A DNA stretch of 64,000 nt from an archaeon (GCA_018657525.1 JABHWZ010000005.1:1-64000); one strand, 5' to 3'. Counted from the first letter of the stretch, positions 1-12,071 are shown. Translations and numbers: made by a program. Notes: generated by a model not told the origin, from the letters alone.

Positions 1-280
1 ATTTACATTTAGATTTCATAGCTTGTATTTCTTCTTTTTCTCTTTTCTCATTATCCTTTTGACACACATGGCTCATACCTAAATAAAGAGGGGTTGCTAT
101 TATTCCTAAGCTAGGAGAAAACTCAAATGCTCCCGTGCCCTCAAAAACAGGCGCCACACCCAACATCCTATTTGCCAACTGCCTCTTAGTAATCCCAAAA
201 GTCCAATTCGCACTTTTCACCGCAGCATTAGCTACATTCATTAATCTATCATCCACAAACTGATATGCTTTTCCTAACAT
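1..280 (-). CDS. Hypothetical protein, C-terminal part cut by window edge
   Basis: The frame opens at an ATG whose first base is 280 and stays open to the left edge, so the protein is incomplete here and absent from the ORF track. About 93 residues are visible. They start MLGKAYQFVDDRL and include a mildly hydrophobic stretch (LGIIATPLYLGM), then a charged tail rich in Lys and Glu. I recognise no family. It is co-oriented with the next gene, 62 nt upstream. Confidence 0.55.
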   Translation of the reverse strand, partial: MLGKAYQFVDDRLMNVANAAVKSANWTFGITKRQLANRMLGVAPVFEGTGAFEFSPSLGIIATPLYLGMSHVCQKDNEKREKEEIQAMKSKCK

Positions 281-341
281 AAAATTTCAAGAAAAAACTA
301 ATTTAAAAAACTTCCTATTTGTATTAACTTATGAATAATAA

Positions 342-689
342 CTATTCCTTTCCAGAAGCCATCTCATTTAATCTTCTTCTTAATTCACCCACTTCACTTT
401 CCATCACATCAATATATTCTTTAGCAAGCTCTGGATGATCTTGAAAAAGTCTTTGAGTAATATTAGAATGAGGATTCATTTCGTGAAGAGTATTCCCTTG
501 ATGTAAATAAATAGTGGTATCATCTGCATCCCTACTCTTTTGGACTTTAATATCCCATGGAGAAACAATCTCACAATTCCCCGATCTCATTACTGCAGAA
601 TACAATTCATCTACTAGTTGTACTTTTTCCTTATCAGAAAGCTTTCTAAAACGATCATGATCAATAGTAAATGTAGTTGAATATCCCAT
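342..689 (-). CDS. Hypothetical protein, 115 aa
   Basis: Small soluble protein of unknown function. It has no signal peptide, membrane segment or cysteine motif. The C-terminal third (ELAKEYIDVMESEVGELRRRL) looks like a long amphipathic or coiled-coil helix. It lies just downstream of gyrA on the same strand, with a 44-nt gap, so it could be the last gene of the gyrase operon or have its own promoter. I do not recognise it. Confidence 0.6.
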   Translation of the reverse strand: MGYSTTFTIDHDRFRKLSDKEKVQLVDELYSAVMRSGNCEIVSPWDIKVQKSRDADDTTIYLHQGNTLHEMNPHSNITQRLFQDHPELAKEYIDVMESEVGELRRRLNEMASGKE

Positions 690-733
690 ATTAAATTAAC
701 AGGATAATTATTTTTAAAGATTTATATTCAAAA

Positions 734-3247
734 CTATTCTTTATCTTCAGAGATAGTTTCTTCTTTTTCTGGAACTTTGACAAGATCAGTAACACTATCT
801 CCAATCTGAAGTTTTACAATACGAACTCCCTGCGCCGCTCGACCCATTACTCGAATATTTTTCAAACCAGTTCGAATAACCATTCCCTTTGCTGTTGTAA
901 TTATAATATTATCATCATCATTTACAGACACAGTATTTACCACAACTCCAGTTTTAGCTGAAACTTTCAAATTGATAACTCCTTTTCCTGCCCTAGCTGT
1001 CTTCCTATAATCTGCAACAGCTGTTCGCTTTCCATAACCATTCTTAGTAATTGTTACAATCGCGGCCGTCCTCAAAATATCCAAAGATACAACCTCATCA
1101 TTAGATTTCATTTTAATTCCAGTAACTCCATAACTAGCCCGACCCATCGACCGCACATCCCCTGAATTAAATCTAATGGCTTGCCCATTCTTAGTTGAAA
1201 GTAAAATTTCTTCTTTATCCTTAACAATCTCAACACCAATTAAATCATCCGAATTATCAAAAGGCAAATTAATTGCTTTAATTCCTGAAGCACGCGGTTT
1301 TGAAAAATGCTTCAAAGATATTTTCTTAACCATTCCTTTTTTAGTGGCCATAAATAAATCATCCTCAAACTCTTTAACTGAAATTACATTTGTAACTCTC
1401 TCATCTTTAAGACTCAACAAATTAACAATTGCCTTACCTTTACTATACCTTTCAACCGAAGGCAAATCATAAGCTTTCAACCAAAGTACTCTCCCCCTTG
1501 AAGTAAAGAACATCAAATAATCATGAGTAGAACAACTTAACATTTGCTTCACAAAATCTCCTGTTGCCAATCCAGAACCAATAACTCCCTTCCCTCCACG
1601 TCGCTGCTGCTTGTAAGTATTAACATCCATTCTTTTACAATAACCTTTATCTGTAATAGTAATCACAACTTCCTTTTTCTGAACCAAATCTTTTTCAGAA
1701 ATTTCTTTAATATTCTTCAAAATAGTTGTCCTTCTAGAATCTCCATAATTCTTTTTCAATTCATTAACTTCTTTAACAATAATTTTCAAAACTTCTTTAA
1801 TATCTCCAAGAATCTTATCTAACTCAGCAATTCTTTCTTTTAACTCCTTATCTTCTTTTTCTAATTTTTCAGCTTCCATAGAAGTCAATTGTTGTAACTT
1901 AGTTTCTAAAACCGCCTTCGCCTGTTTATTTGTTAAACTAAATCTCTTCATCAAACCTTCAAAAGCCTCAGTTGTTCCACGAGATTTTTTAATTAAATTA
2001 ATGATCTCATCAATATTTTTCAAAGCAATTAACAAACCTTCAACAATTTCTAATCTTTCCTTTGCTTTTTTTAACTGAAATTTAGAACGCTTTGTGATAA
2101 TCAATTTTCTGTGTTTTACATATTGAATCATCACATCTCGCAAAGTTAATATCTTTGGTTTTCCTCCAACCAACGCCAAAAAATTAACATTAAATGAATC
2201 TTGTAACCGAGTATGTTTGAAAAGAGCATTTGTAATAAATTTTGGATTTGCACCTTTTTTCAATTCTAAAACAACTCTAATTTTGCCTTTAGAACTTTCA
2301 TCTCTTAAATCAGAAATATCCTTAATTTTTTTATCCCGAACCATGTTAGCAATCTGAGTCATTAAGGTTGACTTATTAACCATATAGGGAATCTCAGAAA
2401 TAATCACTGCGTCTTTTTTCTTAATTGTTTCTGTAGTTGTCCGTCCTCGCATAATTAATCTTCCCTTACCTGTTTTATACAACTCAACCATATCCCCTGA
2501 AACAGCACCGCCTGTAGGGAAATCAGGACCTTGAACAATTTGAACAAGTTCTTCAATTGTAATTTCTGGCTTTTTGATGTAAGCAACAATAGCATCACAA
2601 ACCTCAGTCAAATTGTGCGAAGGAATATTAGTAGCCATACCAACAGCGATACCAGTAGCCCCATTTAACATTAAAGTGGGAAGTTTACCTGGAAGTAACT
2701 CTGGCTCTTTAAGAGAATTATCAAAATTAGGCAGAAAATTAACAGTCTCTTTATCAATATCTTCAATTAATTCTGAAGAAATCTTTTTTAGTTTTGCTTC
2801 AGTATAACGATAAGCCGCAGGAGGATCCCCATCAATTGAACCAAAATTACCCTGTCCAAAAACTAACGGATATCTTAAAGAAAAATCCTGTGCCATCCTC
2901 ACCATAGCTTCATAAACAGCAGTATCGCCATGTGGATGGTATTTACCGATTACATCCCCCACAATACGCGCGGATTTCTTTGTCTGAGTATTTGGCTTTA
3001 ATCCCATCAATTGCATTGAATATAAAATTCTTCTCTGAACCGGTTTCATACCATCCTCAATTGCAGGAATTGCACGACTAACAATAACACTCATTGCATA
3101 ATCCAAATATGCCCTCTTAGCCTCGACAGTAATTTCAGTTTGAATAATTCCTTTTTCTTCTACATCTGGAACTTTATTAAAATTCTCATTAACTTGAATA
3201 TCTTCTGGATTTTGCTCAACTTGTGTTTTATTAATTTCTTCTACCAT
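734..3247 (-). CDS. gyrA: DNA gyrase subunit A
   Basis: A subunit of the type IIA topoisomerase that introduces negative supercoils. It cleaves and religates the gate DNA through a tyrosine. The 837-aa length is normal. A roughly 40-residue N-terminal extension precedes the conserved [14 protein letters not shown] block. The catalytic Tyr is about residue 148, in AAYRYTE. A GyrA box (QRRGGKG, about residue 548) starts the C-terminal beta-pinwheel that wraps DNA and marks gyrase rather than topoisomerase IV. gyrB lies upstream on the same strand with three small genes between, so both subunits are probably co-transcribed. Gyrase in archaea is generally of bacterial origin. Confidence 0.97.
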   Translation of the reverse strand: MVEEINKTQVEQNPEDIQVNENFNKVPDVEEKGIIQTEITVEAKRAYLDYAMSVIVSRAIPAIEDGMKPVQRRILYSMQLMGLKPNTQTKKSARIVGDVIGKYHPHGDTAVYEAMVRMAQDFSLRYPLVFGQGNFGSIDGDPPAAYRYTEAKLKKISSELIEDIDKETVNFLPNFDNSLKEPELLPGKLPTLMLNGATGIAVGMATNIPSHNLTEVCDAIVAYIKKPEITIEELVQIVQGPDFPTGGAVSGDMVELYKTGKGRLIMRGRTTTETIKKKDAVIISEIPYMVNKSTLMTQIANMVRDKKIKDISDLRDESSKGKIRVVLELKKGANPKFITNALFKHTRLQDSFNVNFLALVGGKPKILTLRDVMIQYVKHRKLIITKRSKFQLKKAKERLEIVEGLLIALKNIDEIINLIKKSRGTTEAFEGLMKRFSLTNKQAKAVLETKLQQLTSMEAEKLEKEDKELKERIAELDKILGDIKEVLKIIVKEVNELKKNYGDSRRTTILKNIKEISEKDLVQKKEVVITITDKGYCKRMDVNTYKQQRRGGKGVIGSGLATGDFVKQMLSCSTHDYLMFFTSRGRVLWLKAYDLPSVERYSKGKAIVNLLSLKDERVTNVISVKEFEDDLFMATKKGMVKKISLKHFSKPRASGIKAINLPFDNSDDLIGVEIVKDKEEILLSTKNGQAIRFNSGDVRSMGRASYGVTGIKMKSNDEVVSLDILRTAAIVTITKNGYGKRTAVADYRKTARAGKGVINLKVSAKTGVVVNTVSVNDDDNIIITTAKGMVIRTGLKNIRVMGRAAQGVRIVKLQIGDSVTDLVKVPEKEETISEDKE

Positions 3248-3270
3248 TTTATATTATTTTTTATTATTCT

Positions 3271-3300
3271 GGCATCCGACGGAGGCAATTAAAAGATGCC
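3271..3300 (+). repeat. Hairpin with GGAGGC loop, related to repeat family R1
   Basis: Stem GGCATC/GATGCC encloses the 18-nt loop CGACGGAGGCAATTAAAA. Almost the same loop sits in the first hairpin of repeat copy C at 34085-34118, with CGTCGGAGGCC in place of CGACGGAGGCA, but there the enclosing stem is quite different and still complementary. It lies between gyrA and the zinc-ribbon gene. Only the first hairpin of the family is present. Confidence 0.5.
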
Positions 3301-3332
3301 TATTCCGATAACGCGATGCCTATGCACAATGG

Positions 3333-3647
3333 CTATGCCATTTCCTCCCCTTTTTTATCCATATATTTCATAAGCTCATCTTCTGTTAATTCTTTTTCCA
3401 CAATATCTCCTCCCTTCCATTTACACTTTCTACATTCCCACTCATCCCCTCCTCCTTGCTCTGAATCACTATTACTCAAAACCAATCCCACATCATCACT
3501 CCCACAATCTGGACACTCCCTAATTTTAAAGGTCTTACCTGCTTTCTTTTTTGAACTATCAATGCCTTGCGCTTTTTCCCAATCAGCCTTGCTGTCATAA
3601 CCTCCCAATATCCATTCTGGAGTCGATAACTTTAATTTTTTTGCCAT
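3333..3647 (-). CDS. Zinc-ribbon protein, 104 aa
   Basis: A small protein with a C4 zinc ribbon: CPDC and, about 29 residues later, CRKCKWKG, separated by a Ser/Gln/Gly-rich loop. The N-terminus (STPEWILGGYDSKADW) and the acidic, Lys-rich C-terminus are not recognised. Such ribbons usually bind nucleic acid or protein, but the role here is unknown. Its ATG overlaps the stop of the HD gene as TAATG, which suggests translational coupling within the gyrase operon. Confidence 0.75.
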   Translation of the reverse strand: MAKKLKLSTPEWILGGYDSKADWEKAQGIDSSKKKAGKTFKIRECPDCGSDDVGLVLSNSDSEQGGGDEWECRKCKWKGGDIVEKELTEDELMKYMDKKGEEMA

Positions 3648-4291
3648 TATAATTTACCCTCCCACTCTTTAATAAATCTTTCAACAAATTCCTCGATAAA
3701 TTTATATCTTTCTCTAGCAATAGTTTGTGCAACTTTTGTCTTAAATGTTTCAGGTTTAATTTTAAATATTTTTTCATAAAAATGATTTATTGCAGTTGTA
3801 GAATCCTCTCCAATATAAACTTTTTTTGGAGGCATATCTGCTCGATAAAGTGGTCTACCTTTCATCCCCCCATAACCAAAAACCCTTGCAATACAAATTG
3901 CCCCAAGAGCATCAAGCCGATCTGCATCTTGCAAAATCTCTGCTTCTTTAGATTCTGGTTCAAGACCTTTACTATATCTATGAACCTTAATTGCATCAAC
4001 AACTTTAGAAATTTTTTCTTCAGGAACATTAGCTTCTTTCAAAAGATCTTCAGCCATTTTAGAACCTTCTTCTGCATGACAAATATCTTCCCCTTCAACT
4101 TCTCTCATTCGTGCAATATCATGAAGTAAAGCTGCCATTTTAATAACCCCCAAATCAATATCTTTTTTTTCCTTAGCTAACTCAACTGCCAAATTATAAA
4201 CTCTCTGAGTATGATCAAAACCATGACTTCCATCTTCTTTAAAATAACATTGAATTTTCTCTTTCAAAATATCCAAAACTTTTTCATCCAT
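3647..4291 (-). CDS. HD-domain phosphohydrolase
   Basis: Metal-dependent phosphohydrolase of the HD superfamily. The metal ligands are visible in order: HGFDHTQRV, LLHDIAR (the HD pair), a later HAEEG, and DADRLDALG. This order resembles the YedJ/YpgQ-like group, whose substrates are often nucleotides. The track starts at 4321, but ATG 4291 (MDEKVLD) begins one base after the stop of the upstream Cys-rich gene and gives 214 aa, so I prefer it. Membership in a gyrase operon hints at a nucleotide-related housekeeping role, which is inference only. Confidence 0.85.
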   Translation of the reverse strand: MDEKVLDILKEKIQCYFKEDGSHGFDHTQRVYNLAVELAKEKKDIDLGVIKMAALLHDIARMREVEGEDICHAEEGSKMAEDLLKEANVPEEKISKVVDAIKVHRYSKGLEPESKEAEILQDADRLDALGAICIARVFGYGGMKGRPLYRADMPPKKVYIGEDSTTAINHFYEKIFKIKPETFKTKVAQTIARERYKFIEEFVERFIKEWEGKL

Positions 4292-4292
4292 T

Positions 4293-4562
4293 TTATTCTT
4301 TATCCTCCCAAACAACATCACGTGTCCTTAAAGCTTTTTGACGAAATTCTTCAAATTGTTTACTATGAAAAAATCCACATCTTTCATAATCAGAGTTACA
4401 GAATCCATCATATACCTTACAACCAGATTCATAAGGACATTCAATTTTTTCTTCTTTTACTTCACGGAAGGCCAAAAGATTTTTAGCTTTCAAAACATCC
4501 ATTCTAGAACCTTCTCCAGATTGTAAAATTCTTTCAGCTTCAACATAATTCATAATTGCCAT
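4293..4562 (-). CDS. Cys-rich small protein, 89 aa
   Basis: The track ORF begins inside gyrB. The likely start is ATG 4562 (MAIMNYVEAERIL), one base after the gyrB stop at 4564, giving 89 aa. Four cysteines are clustered as CPYESGC, GFCNSDYERCGFF, a plausible zinc or Fe-S site. The rest is charged and helical. I recognise no family. The tight spacing with gyrB and the HD gene makes it a genuine member of the operon. Confidence 0.7.
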   Translation of the reverse strand: MAIMNYVEAERILQSGEGSRMDVLKAKNLLAFREVKEEKIECPYESGCKVYDGFCNSDYERCGFFHSKQFEEFRQKALRTRDVVWEDKE

Positions 4563-4563
4563 T

Positions 4564-6486
<1,923 letters not shown>

Positions 6487-6556
6487 TCAATAATATACCA
6501 AAATCAAATTGCTTTATAAAGCTTTCGTGACGTTTTACCGACGACAAACAAAAAAA

Positions 6557-6838
6557 TCAAGCAAATAAATCATAATGTTTCCAATCTTTTTTTAATCTAA
6601 CCCAATTAAAAAGACTTACCCCAAAATTAAATGAAATTTGATAGTTACATTGTCTTTCTTTACCATCTTCCTCTCCATAAACCTCAAATTGGTGCACTCT
6701 ATTTCCTGGCTGTTCAACAATCCAGCAAAGGTCACAATTTTTTCTAGTAATTAATCTAGTAATTTTATCATGTAAATCATCTTGACTTTTACACCTCAAA
6801 GATATCTCAAAACCCAAAGGATGAAAAGTATTTCTCAT
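6557..6838 (-). CDS. Hypothetical protein, 93 aa
   Basis: Unrecognised protein beginning MRNTFHPLGFEISLRC. It alternates predicted beta-strand segments (QFEVYGEEDGK, QCNYQISFNFGV), so a small beta or alpha-beta fold is likely. It lies one base below the L24e stop on the same strand, so it is probably the last gene of the ribosomal-protein operon. Confidence 0.6.
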   Translation of the reverse strand: MRNTFHPLGFEISLRCKSQDDLHDKITRLITRKNCDLCWIVEQPGNRVHQFEVYGEEDGKERQCNYQISFNFGVSLFNWVRLKKDWKHYDLFA

Positions 6839-6839
6839 T

Positions 6840-7013
6840 TTACTCCCTTGGTTTTTTGTCAGATTTAAAAATCCATCTAACTTTTCTTCGCTTCATCTGC
6901 ATATTTTTTCTACACTTTCCAGAACATAAATGTTTAACAGTTCCATCTTTTAAAATTAAAGATAATCCCCGATGCAAATCATAATCTTTTTCACAATATG
7001 AGCATTTAGGCAT
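6840..7013 (-). CDS. rpl24e: Ribosomal protein L24e (eL24)
   Basis: Archaeal and eukaryotic large-subunit zinc ribosomal protein. The zinc ribbon is CSYC and CSGKC, and between them lies the diagnostic LKDGTVKHLCSGKC. The basic tail KMRRKVRWIF-like segment (RRKVRW) is typical of L24e. The track start is six codons early. ATG 7013 (MPKCSYC) fits the family and nearly touches the upstream stop at 7015. L7Ae-S28e-L24e is a conserved archaeal operon order, here with one extra gene inserted before L24e. Confidence 0.93.
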   Translation of the reverse strand: MPKCSYCEKDYDLHRGLSLILKDGTVKHLCSGKCRKNMQMKRRKVRWIFKSDKKPRE

Positions 7014-7014
7014 T

Positions 7015-7362
7015 TTAATTTCTACCCCCACATTTATGAATTGCTACTTCATAAGTCCCATCCGAGTTTGGTGCAGAAAAAACTCTATATCCAGATCCAT
7101 AAACTTCCCCCAAATTATCCCTTTGTTTAAAACTAACATCTTGAATATTAAGAACTTCGCCCACTTTTGTATCTATCAGCCCTAAAGCAACTCGCCCAAT
7201 AATTAATTGATCTTCTTCCATCAATAAAGTATTTCCAATTCCAGACATTTTAACTATAACTTCCCTCCGAAGGTTTTTGCGAAGCATAATCTTCGCAGGT
7301 GTCTTACGAATCTCATGAGTAAGACCCTTTTGTAACATTTGATTTAATTCTACGAGCTTCAA
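7015..7362 (-). CDS. Unidentified protein inserted in the ribosomal operon
   Basis: This ORF sits between S28e and L24e. As drawn it overlaps the end of S28e by 50 nt. Internal starts at 7287 or 7248 (MSGIGNTLL, 77 aa) would avoid the overlap, and I cannot tell which is used. The C-terminal part ([27 protein letters not shown]) looks beta-rich and is likely to be real. I recognise no ribosomal protein or known factor. Its position suggests a ribosome- or RNA-related role, which is inference. Confidence 0.6.
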   Translation of the reverse strand: MKLVELNQMLQKGLTHEIRKTPAKIMLRKNLRREVIVKMSGIGNTLLMEEDQLIIGRVALGLIDTKVGEVLNIQDVSFKQRDNLGEVYGSGYRVFSAPNSDGTYEVAIHKCGGRN

Positions 7363-7606
7363 TTTCTGTTTCTCTAAGCATTAAAAAATCCCCGATTTTT
7401 ACCGGACCTTTTACATTTCGTCTCATTGCTCTTCCTTCATCTCGTCCCGCTTGCACTATACATTTAACTTGAGTAATCTCACCACGAAAACCTGTTCTAC
7501 CCAATATCTCTTCTACAAGTGCTGGCACTGCTTGCGCTGCTACAATTTTGTCGCCACCCTTAGAACCTTGAGATTTTACTTCTTTCTTATTTTGAGTCTT
7601 TGCCAT
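7313..7606 (-). CDS. rps28e: Ribosomal protein S28e (eS28)
   Basis: Small-subunit OB-fold ribosomal protein. The characteristic core is [28 protein letters not shown] and [10 protein letters not shown]. Relative to most archaeal copies it has an N-terminal Lys/Gln-rich extension of about 20 residues and a C-terminal extension after EARRI ([11 protein letters not shown]). It follows L7Ae by 16 nt and so belongs to the same transcript. Confidence 0.95.
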   Translation of the reverse strand: MAKTQNKKEVKSQGSKGGDKIVAAQAVPALVEEILGRTGFRGEITQVKCIVQAGRDEGRAMRRNVKGPVKIGDFLMLRETEIEARRIKSNVTKGSYS

Positions 7607-7622
7607 TTTTATTAAAAATAAA

Positions 7623-7958
7623 TTATTTCAAAGCAGCAATATCTTTCTCAGCGTCCCCTGCTTCAATTACTGCAACAGAAGAACACGCAACATTAATACC
7701 TACTGCGATTCCTAATTTTTGTTTACTATCTATTTCCTGACATACAATCCCTTTTTCCTTGCAAAGCACAGGTAAGTGCTGAACGATTTCCTTGGGATCA
7801 ACATCACCAGCATAAACAACTAATTTAGCTGTTCCTCGCTCAATTGATTTAGTAACTTCGTTAGTTCCTTTTTCAACTTTTCCAGTCTTTCTTGCCCTTT
7901 CAACAATACTGTATGTGTCTACCATTTTATTAATTCTAAGAACTCTGTATATCTTCAT
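7623..7958 (-). CDS. rpl7ae: Ribosomal protein L7Ae (eL8), kink-turn-binding
   Basis: L7Ae binds kink-turns in 23S rRNA, box C/D and H/ACA guide RNAs and archaeal RNase P RNA. The RNA-binding signature is [19 protein letters not shown], followed by [15 protein letters not shown] and [20 protein letters not shown]. Three starts are possible: ATG 7973, ATG 7958 (111 aa) and ATG 7925 (100 aa). 7958 gives a normal N-terminal strand and helix, so I use it, but 7973 is not excluded. The region containing the first two starts folds as a kink-turn, so the protein may repress its own translation. Confidence 0.93.
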   Translation of the reverse strand: MKIYRVLRINKMVDTYSIVERARKTGKVEKGTNEVTKSIERGTAKLVVYAGDVDPKEIVQHLPVLCKEKGIVCQEIDSKQKLGIAVGINVACSSVAVIEAGDAEKDIAALK

Positions 7959-7980
7959 CTGAACAGAGTCCATCAGATAT
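7949..7980 (-). promoter_or_regulatory. Predicted kink-turn in the L7Ae mRNA leader
   Basis: Read on the minus strand from 7980, a 6-bp stem (AUAUCU/AGAUAU) leads to tandem G.A and A.G pairs (GA opposite GA). Next come a 3-nt bulge GAU and a second stem UGGAC/GUUCA closed by the triloop UCU. This is the standard k-turn plan: NC stem, sheared pairs, three-base bulge, C stem. The ATG at 7958 lies in the bulge and the first sheared G. L7Ae is the k-turn-binding protein, and archaeal L7Ae is known to bind its own mRNA. Confidence 0.7.
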
Positions 7981-7999
7981 AATTTAAGACTAAAATAGG

Positions 8000-8007
8000 T
8001 TTATAAA
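8000..8007 (-). promoter_or_regulatory. TATA box of the ribosomal operon
   Basis: TTTATAAA lies about 25 bp upstream of 7978-7980, so the transcript should begin almost exactly at the first base of the kink-turn. Spacing is the only support, since the start site was not mapped. Confidence 0.55.
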
Positions 8008-8185
8008 CATTTGCACTACTAATTTTAATCAGATTAAAATATCCAATCTTCTCTTACCACTCTCTAACCTAACTTCTCCCAAAGATTGATTATCATTATC
8101 CAAAAAAAACTTGAAACTATTTAAAAAGATTATTATAATAATCAAACATATAAATTCTTTTAAACAAACAAAAGTTATAAAAATT

Positions 8186-8539
8186 ATGGATTCATTTGAT
8201 ACACTAACTATTTTATTAGGTTACTTCCCAGAAGAATTTATTCCAGACTCTACTCCAGCAATACATAATGCACTATATGAACTATCTCAAAGAAAAGAAT
8301 ATAAAAAAACATTCCCAAAGGTAGTTTTTAAAAATAAAACTGATTATAGATATTCTCTGGAGATAGCAGCAGATTTCAGAAACATGGAGATTTGTGAATG
8401 GATAAGCTCTAACGATCAAAATTTAATGATAAGTCCTGCACTAAGAAGGAGAGCAAAAGAAAAAGAACAAACAATCTCAGAACAAAAAAGAGCAACTTTA
8501 GAAAAAATGGCCCAAGAATTCTCAGCGCTTTTAGGATAA
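8186..8539 (+). CDS. Hypothetical protein, 117 aa
   Basis: The track ORF starts 75 nt early. ATG 8186 (MDSFDTLTILLGYFP) lies about 35 bp below a TATA-like CATATAAAT at 8147-8155, so a nearly leaderless mRNA is expected. The N-terminal half is compact. The last 30 residues (RRRAKEKEQTISEQKRATLEKM) form a strongly charged helix. I recognise no family. The gene is divergent from the L7Ae operon. Confidence 0.65.
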   Translation: MDSFDTLTILLGYFPEEFIPDSTPAIHNALYELSQRKEYKKTFPKVVFKNKTDYRYSLEIAADFRNMEICEWISSNDQNLMISPALRRRAKEKEQTISEQKRATLEKMAQEFSALLG

Positions 8540-8553
8540 AGATAAATTTAAAA

Positions 8554-10359
8554 CTAATATCCTCTCAAATTAAAAAGCATTTTAAATCTCACAAGTTTAA
8601 GCTCTTCATAAGTAAACTGACTATCAAAATAAACATAAACCGGGGACAACTTTTCAACTCCAAATTTTTCAAAGGCCTTAACGATTTTTTTAAAATCTTT
8701 TTCTCCAGGCAATAAATATTCTAAATTTAATTCAATTCCTAAAGAAAGAAGTTTTCCAATATGATTTGTAATAGTCGAAACACTCACATTCTGGTTATTA
8801 GCCATATCATATAAAGAAACTTTCTTAATCACCATTTTTCTAGTCTTCGCACAATGTTTAATAGAACCCACCATTTTATTTTCATCAAAAGAATTCTTCA
8901 ACCTTAATGCCGAGTGAATTTTAATTGCATTCAAAAATAATTTTCCATAATCCTTCAACTTCTTTTCTCCAACTCCTTTAATTTTTAAAAATTCATTTTC
9001 AGTATTAGGAAACTGCAAAGCCATTTCCTTCAAAGAAACATCCCCAAAAATAACAAAAGGTGGAATTTTTTTCTCTTCAGAAATATTTTTCCTTAATGCT
9101 CTCAATTTTTCAAATAAATCTTCATCATAAATTAATTTTTTATTTTTATCACTAAACAACCCTTCATTTACTATTATATTTTTAGAAGGATCACAAATAT
9201 CACATCCTGAACACTCTCCCAAAAAATCTTCTCCAAAATGTTTCAAAATATGTTTTCTCCTACAAGAATTCATCTCGCAATATTCCATCACGCCCTTAAC
9301 ATTTTCAAACTCACTTTTTCTTTTTTCAACTGTAGATAATTTATTAATAAAATAACGATGCTTAAATAAATCTCCTCGAGAATAAAATAAAATGCAATTA
9401 CTTTCGATACCATCTCTTCCAGCCCGACCAATTTCTTGATAATATCCTTCCAAAGATTTTGGGAAAGTCTGATGAATAATTAACCTAACATCTGGTTTAT
9501 CTATCCCCATACCAAATGCAATTGTAGCGACGATAATATCAACCTTATCGTTAATAAATAACTCTTGATGTAACTTTCTTGTCTGAGAGTTTAATCCCGC
9601 ATGATATGGCAAAGCACTCAAACCATTATCATTTAGAAGCTCGCTTATAGATTCCACATCTCGCCTAGAAAAACAATAAATTATAGCGGACTTGCCTTTG
9701 TATTTTTTCAAAATATTAACAATTTTTTGAGACAATTTCTTTTTTTCAAAAACCATCAAATTAAGATTTTTTCTATCAAAACTAGAAATAAATAATTTAG
9801 CATTTCCTAAAGAAAGTTCAGATAAAATATCCTCTCGAACTTTTTCCGTCGCTGTAGCAGTTAAAGCGATTATTGGAACTCCAGGAAAAAGAGATTTCAA
9901 TTTTTTAAGATTCCTATATTCCGGACGGAAATTATGGCCCCATTGAGAAATGCAATGTGCTTCATCCACTGCAATTAAACTTACACTTAATTTTTCCAAA
10001 AATTCCAGGAATCCTTCTGAAGCCAATCTCTCGGGAGCAATATAAAGAAGTTTAATATTTTTTATATCCCCCTGAATCTCAGAAATTTCCTTCGCTGATA
10101 AAGAAGAATTAATAAATCTCGCATTAATTCCATTAGCGTTTAAACTATCCACTTGATCTTTCATAAGAGAAATTAAAGGAGAAACAACAATAGTTAATCC
10201 AGAAAGTTTCATGGAAGGAAGTTGATAACACAAAGATTTTCCTCCTCCAGTGGGCATCAAAACAAGAGAATCCTTTTTCTCAAAAACATTTTTAATGATT
10301 TCTTCTTGCATAGGCAAAAATTCATCATAACCAAAATATTGTTTTAATAATTTTCTCAT
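8554..10359 (-). CDS. recQ: RecQ-family DNA helicase
   Basis: ATP-dependent 3'-5' DNA helicase for recombination and repair. Walker A PTGGGKS is near residue 37, DEAH (VDEAHCISQWGHNFRPEY) near 135, SAT-type TATATEKV near 165, and motif VI QEIGRAGRDG. A four-Cys zinc site follows (CEMNSCRRKH, CSGCDIC). An HRDC domain (FPNTENEFLKIKGVGEKKLKDYG) and a C-terminal helix-turn-helix segment complete it. The 601-aa length is normal. It is a bacterial-type RecQ and probably acquired, as RecQ is patchy in archaea. Confidence 0.95.
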   Translation of the reverse strand: MRKLLKQYFGYDEFLPMQEEIIKNVFEKKDSLVLMPTGGGKSLCYQLPSMKLSGLTIVVSPLISLMKDQVDSLNANGINARFINSSLSAKEISEIQGDIKNIKLLYIAPERLASEGFLEFLEKLSVSLIAVDEAHCISQWGHNFRPEYRNLKKLKSLFPGVPIIALTATATEKVREDILSELSLGNAKLFISSFDRKNLNLMVFEKKKLSQKIVNILKKYKGKSAIIYCFSRRDVESISELLNDNGLSALPYHAGLNSQTRKLHQELFINDKVDIIVATIAFGMGIDKPDVRLIIHQTFPKSLEGYYQEIGRAGRDGIESNCILFYSRGDLFKHRYFINKLSTVEKRKSEFENVKGVMEYCEMNSCRRKHILKHFGEDFLGECSGCDICDPSKNIIVNEGLFSDKNKKLIYDEDLFEKLRALRKNISEEKKIPPFVIFGDVSLKEMALQFPNTENEFLKIKGVGEKKLKDYGKLFLNAIKIHSALRLKNSFDENKMVGSIKHCAKTRKMVIKKVSLYDMANNQNVSVSTITNHIGKLLSLGIELNLEYLLPGEKDFKKIVKAFEKFGVEKLSPVYVYFDSQFTYEELKLVRFKMLFNLRGY

Positions 10360-10438
10360 AGATACCCCAATAGAAAATATAATTTAAGAAGGTTTCTATT
10401 TAAGAATTTGAAAGGAAAATTGAATAACTTTAAAGATT

Positions 10439-11440
<1,002 letters not shown>

Positions 11441-11474
11441 GAAACTAAAATCCAAAGATACTATATAAAATTAA

Positions 11475-11841
11475 TTAGAATCTCCGATTATCAGATTCCG
11501 AAGCTCTCTTAGAATTTATCCTTCTCGCAACTCGCTGAAGAGCATAAGTTCCTTGAGGTTTCCTTAATTTATAACCAGTATAACAATCCTCTTCTATAAC
11601 TTGATGAGAAGTTAGATAATCAATCGCTCTTTCTAAAGCTCTATCATCTAATTGAACATTTTCCTGAAGAACACCCAAAGGAACAAATCTTTCCTGATGC
11701 TCAAAAAAATAATCATAAATTAAAAATAATGACTCTGCTACTTCTGGTTTAAGAATATCATAATCTGGAATCGAAGAATATCTCATACATCTAGTTAAAC
11801 TTTTTTTTTTCTTCATCACTTAAAAAAATCTCTTTAGCCAT
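11475..11841 (-). pseudogene. Small protein gene with apparent +1 frameshift in an A10 run
   Basis: The track ORF (114 aa, MMKKKKSLTRCMRYSS...) starts inside a run of ten A at 11801-11810. Just upstream, ATG 11841 begins MAKEIFLSDEEKK and lies about 25 bp below a TATA-like TTAATAAAG. Removing one A from the run joins the two frames into a sensible 121-aa protein (DEEKK-SLTRCMRY). The C-terminal part (DDRALERAIDYLTSHQVIEED) resembles a winged helix. The cause could be a sequencing indel, a true mutation or slippage at the A run. The family is not recognised. Confidence 0.6.
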
Positions 11842-12008
11842 TAACAAAAATAAAAAAAAGACTTTATTAAGATTTATGTGTTAAAATTAATCAAATAAGA
11901 AAAAATAAACCCTATGCTCGGAAGTGATAAATTGGTTAGTGTTTATAAGCTTAAAAACCTTTTGTTATGTCGAGAAAGCTTTAAAAATAATTTATAAGAT
12001 ATTTAATT

Positions 12009-12071
12009 ATGAAATTTTGTCTTGCAACAACCGCAATCGCTGATGCAGAATTAGTGAGGAGAAACCTTTAA
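12009..12071 (+). CDS. 20-aa leader ORF upstream of the TFS-like gene
   Basis: ATG 12009 begins MKFCLATTAIADAELVRRNL and its TAA overlaps the next ATG as TAATG. An A/T-rich TATA-like stretch near 11980-11986 would place the transcript start at this ATG. The downstream gene has its own GAGGAG 10-15 nt before its ATG. The first four residues (MKFC) equal those of the downstream protein, so a small duplication is possible. Too short for the track. Confidence 0.4.
   Translation: MKFCLATTAIADAELVRRNL

Noticed and set aside
1176-1822. Plus-strand ORFs inside gyrA
   Set aside because: They are antisense shadows of a clear gyrA reading frame, with no start signals or family features.
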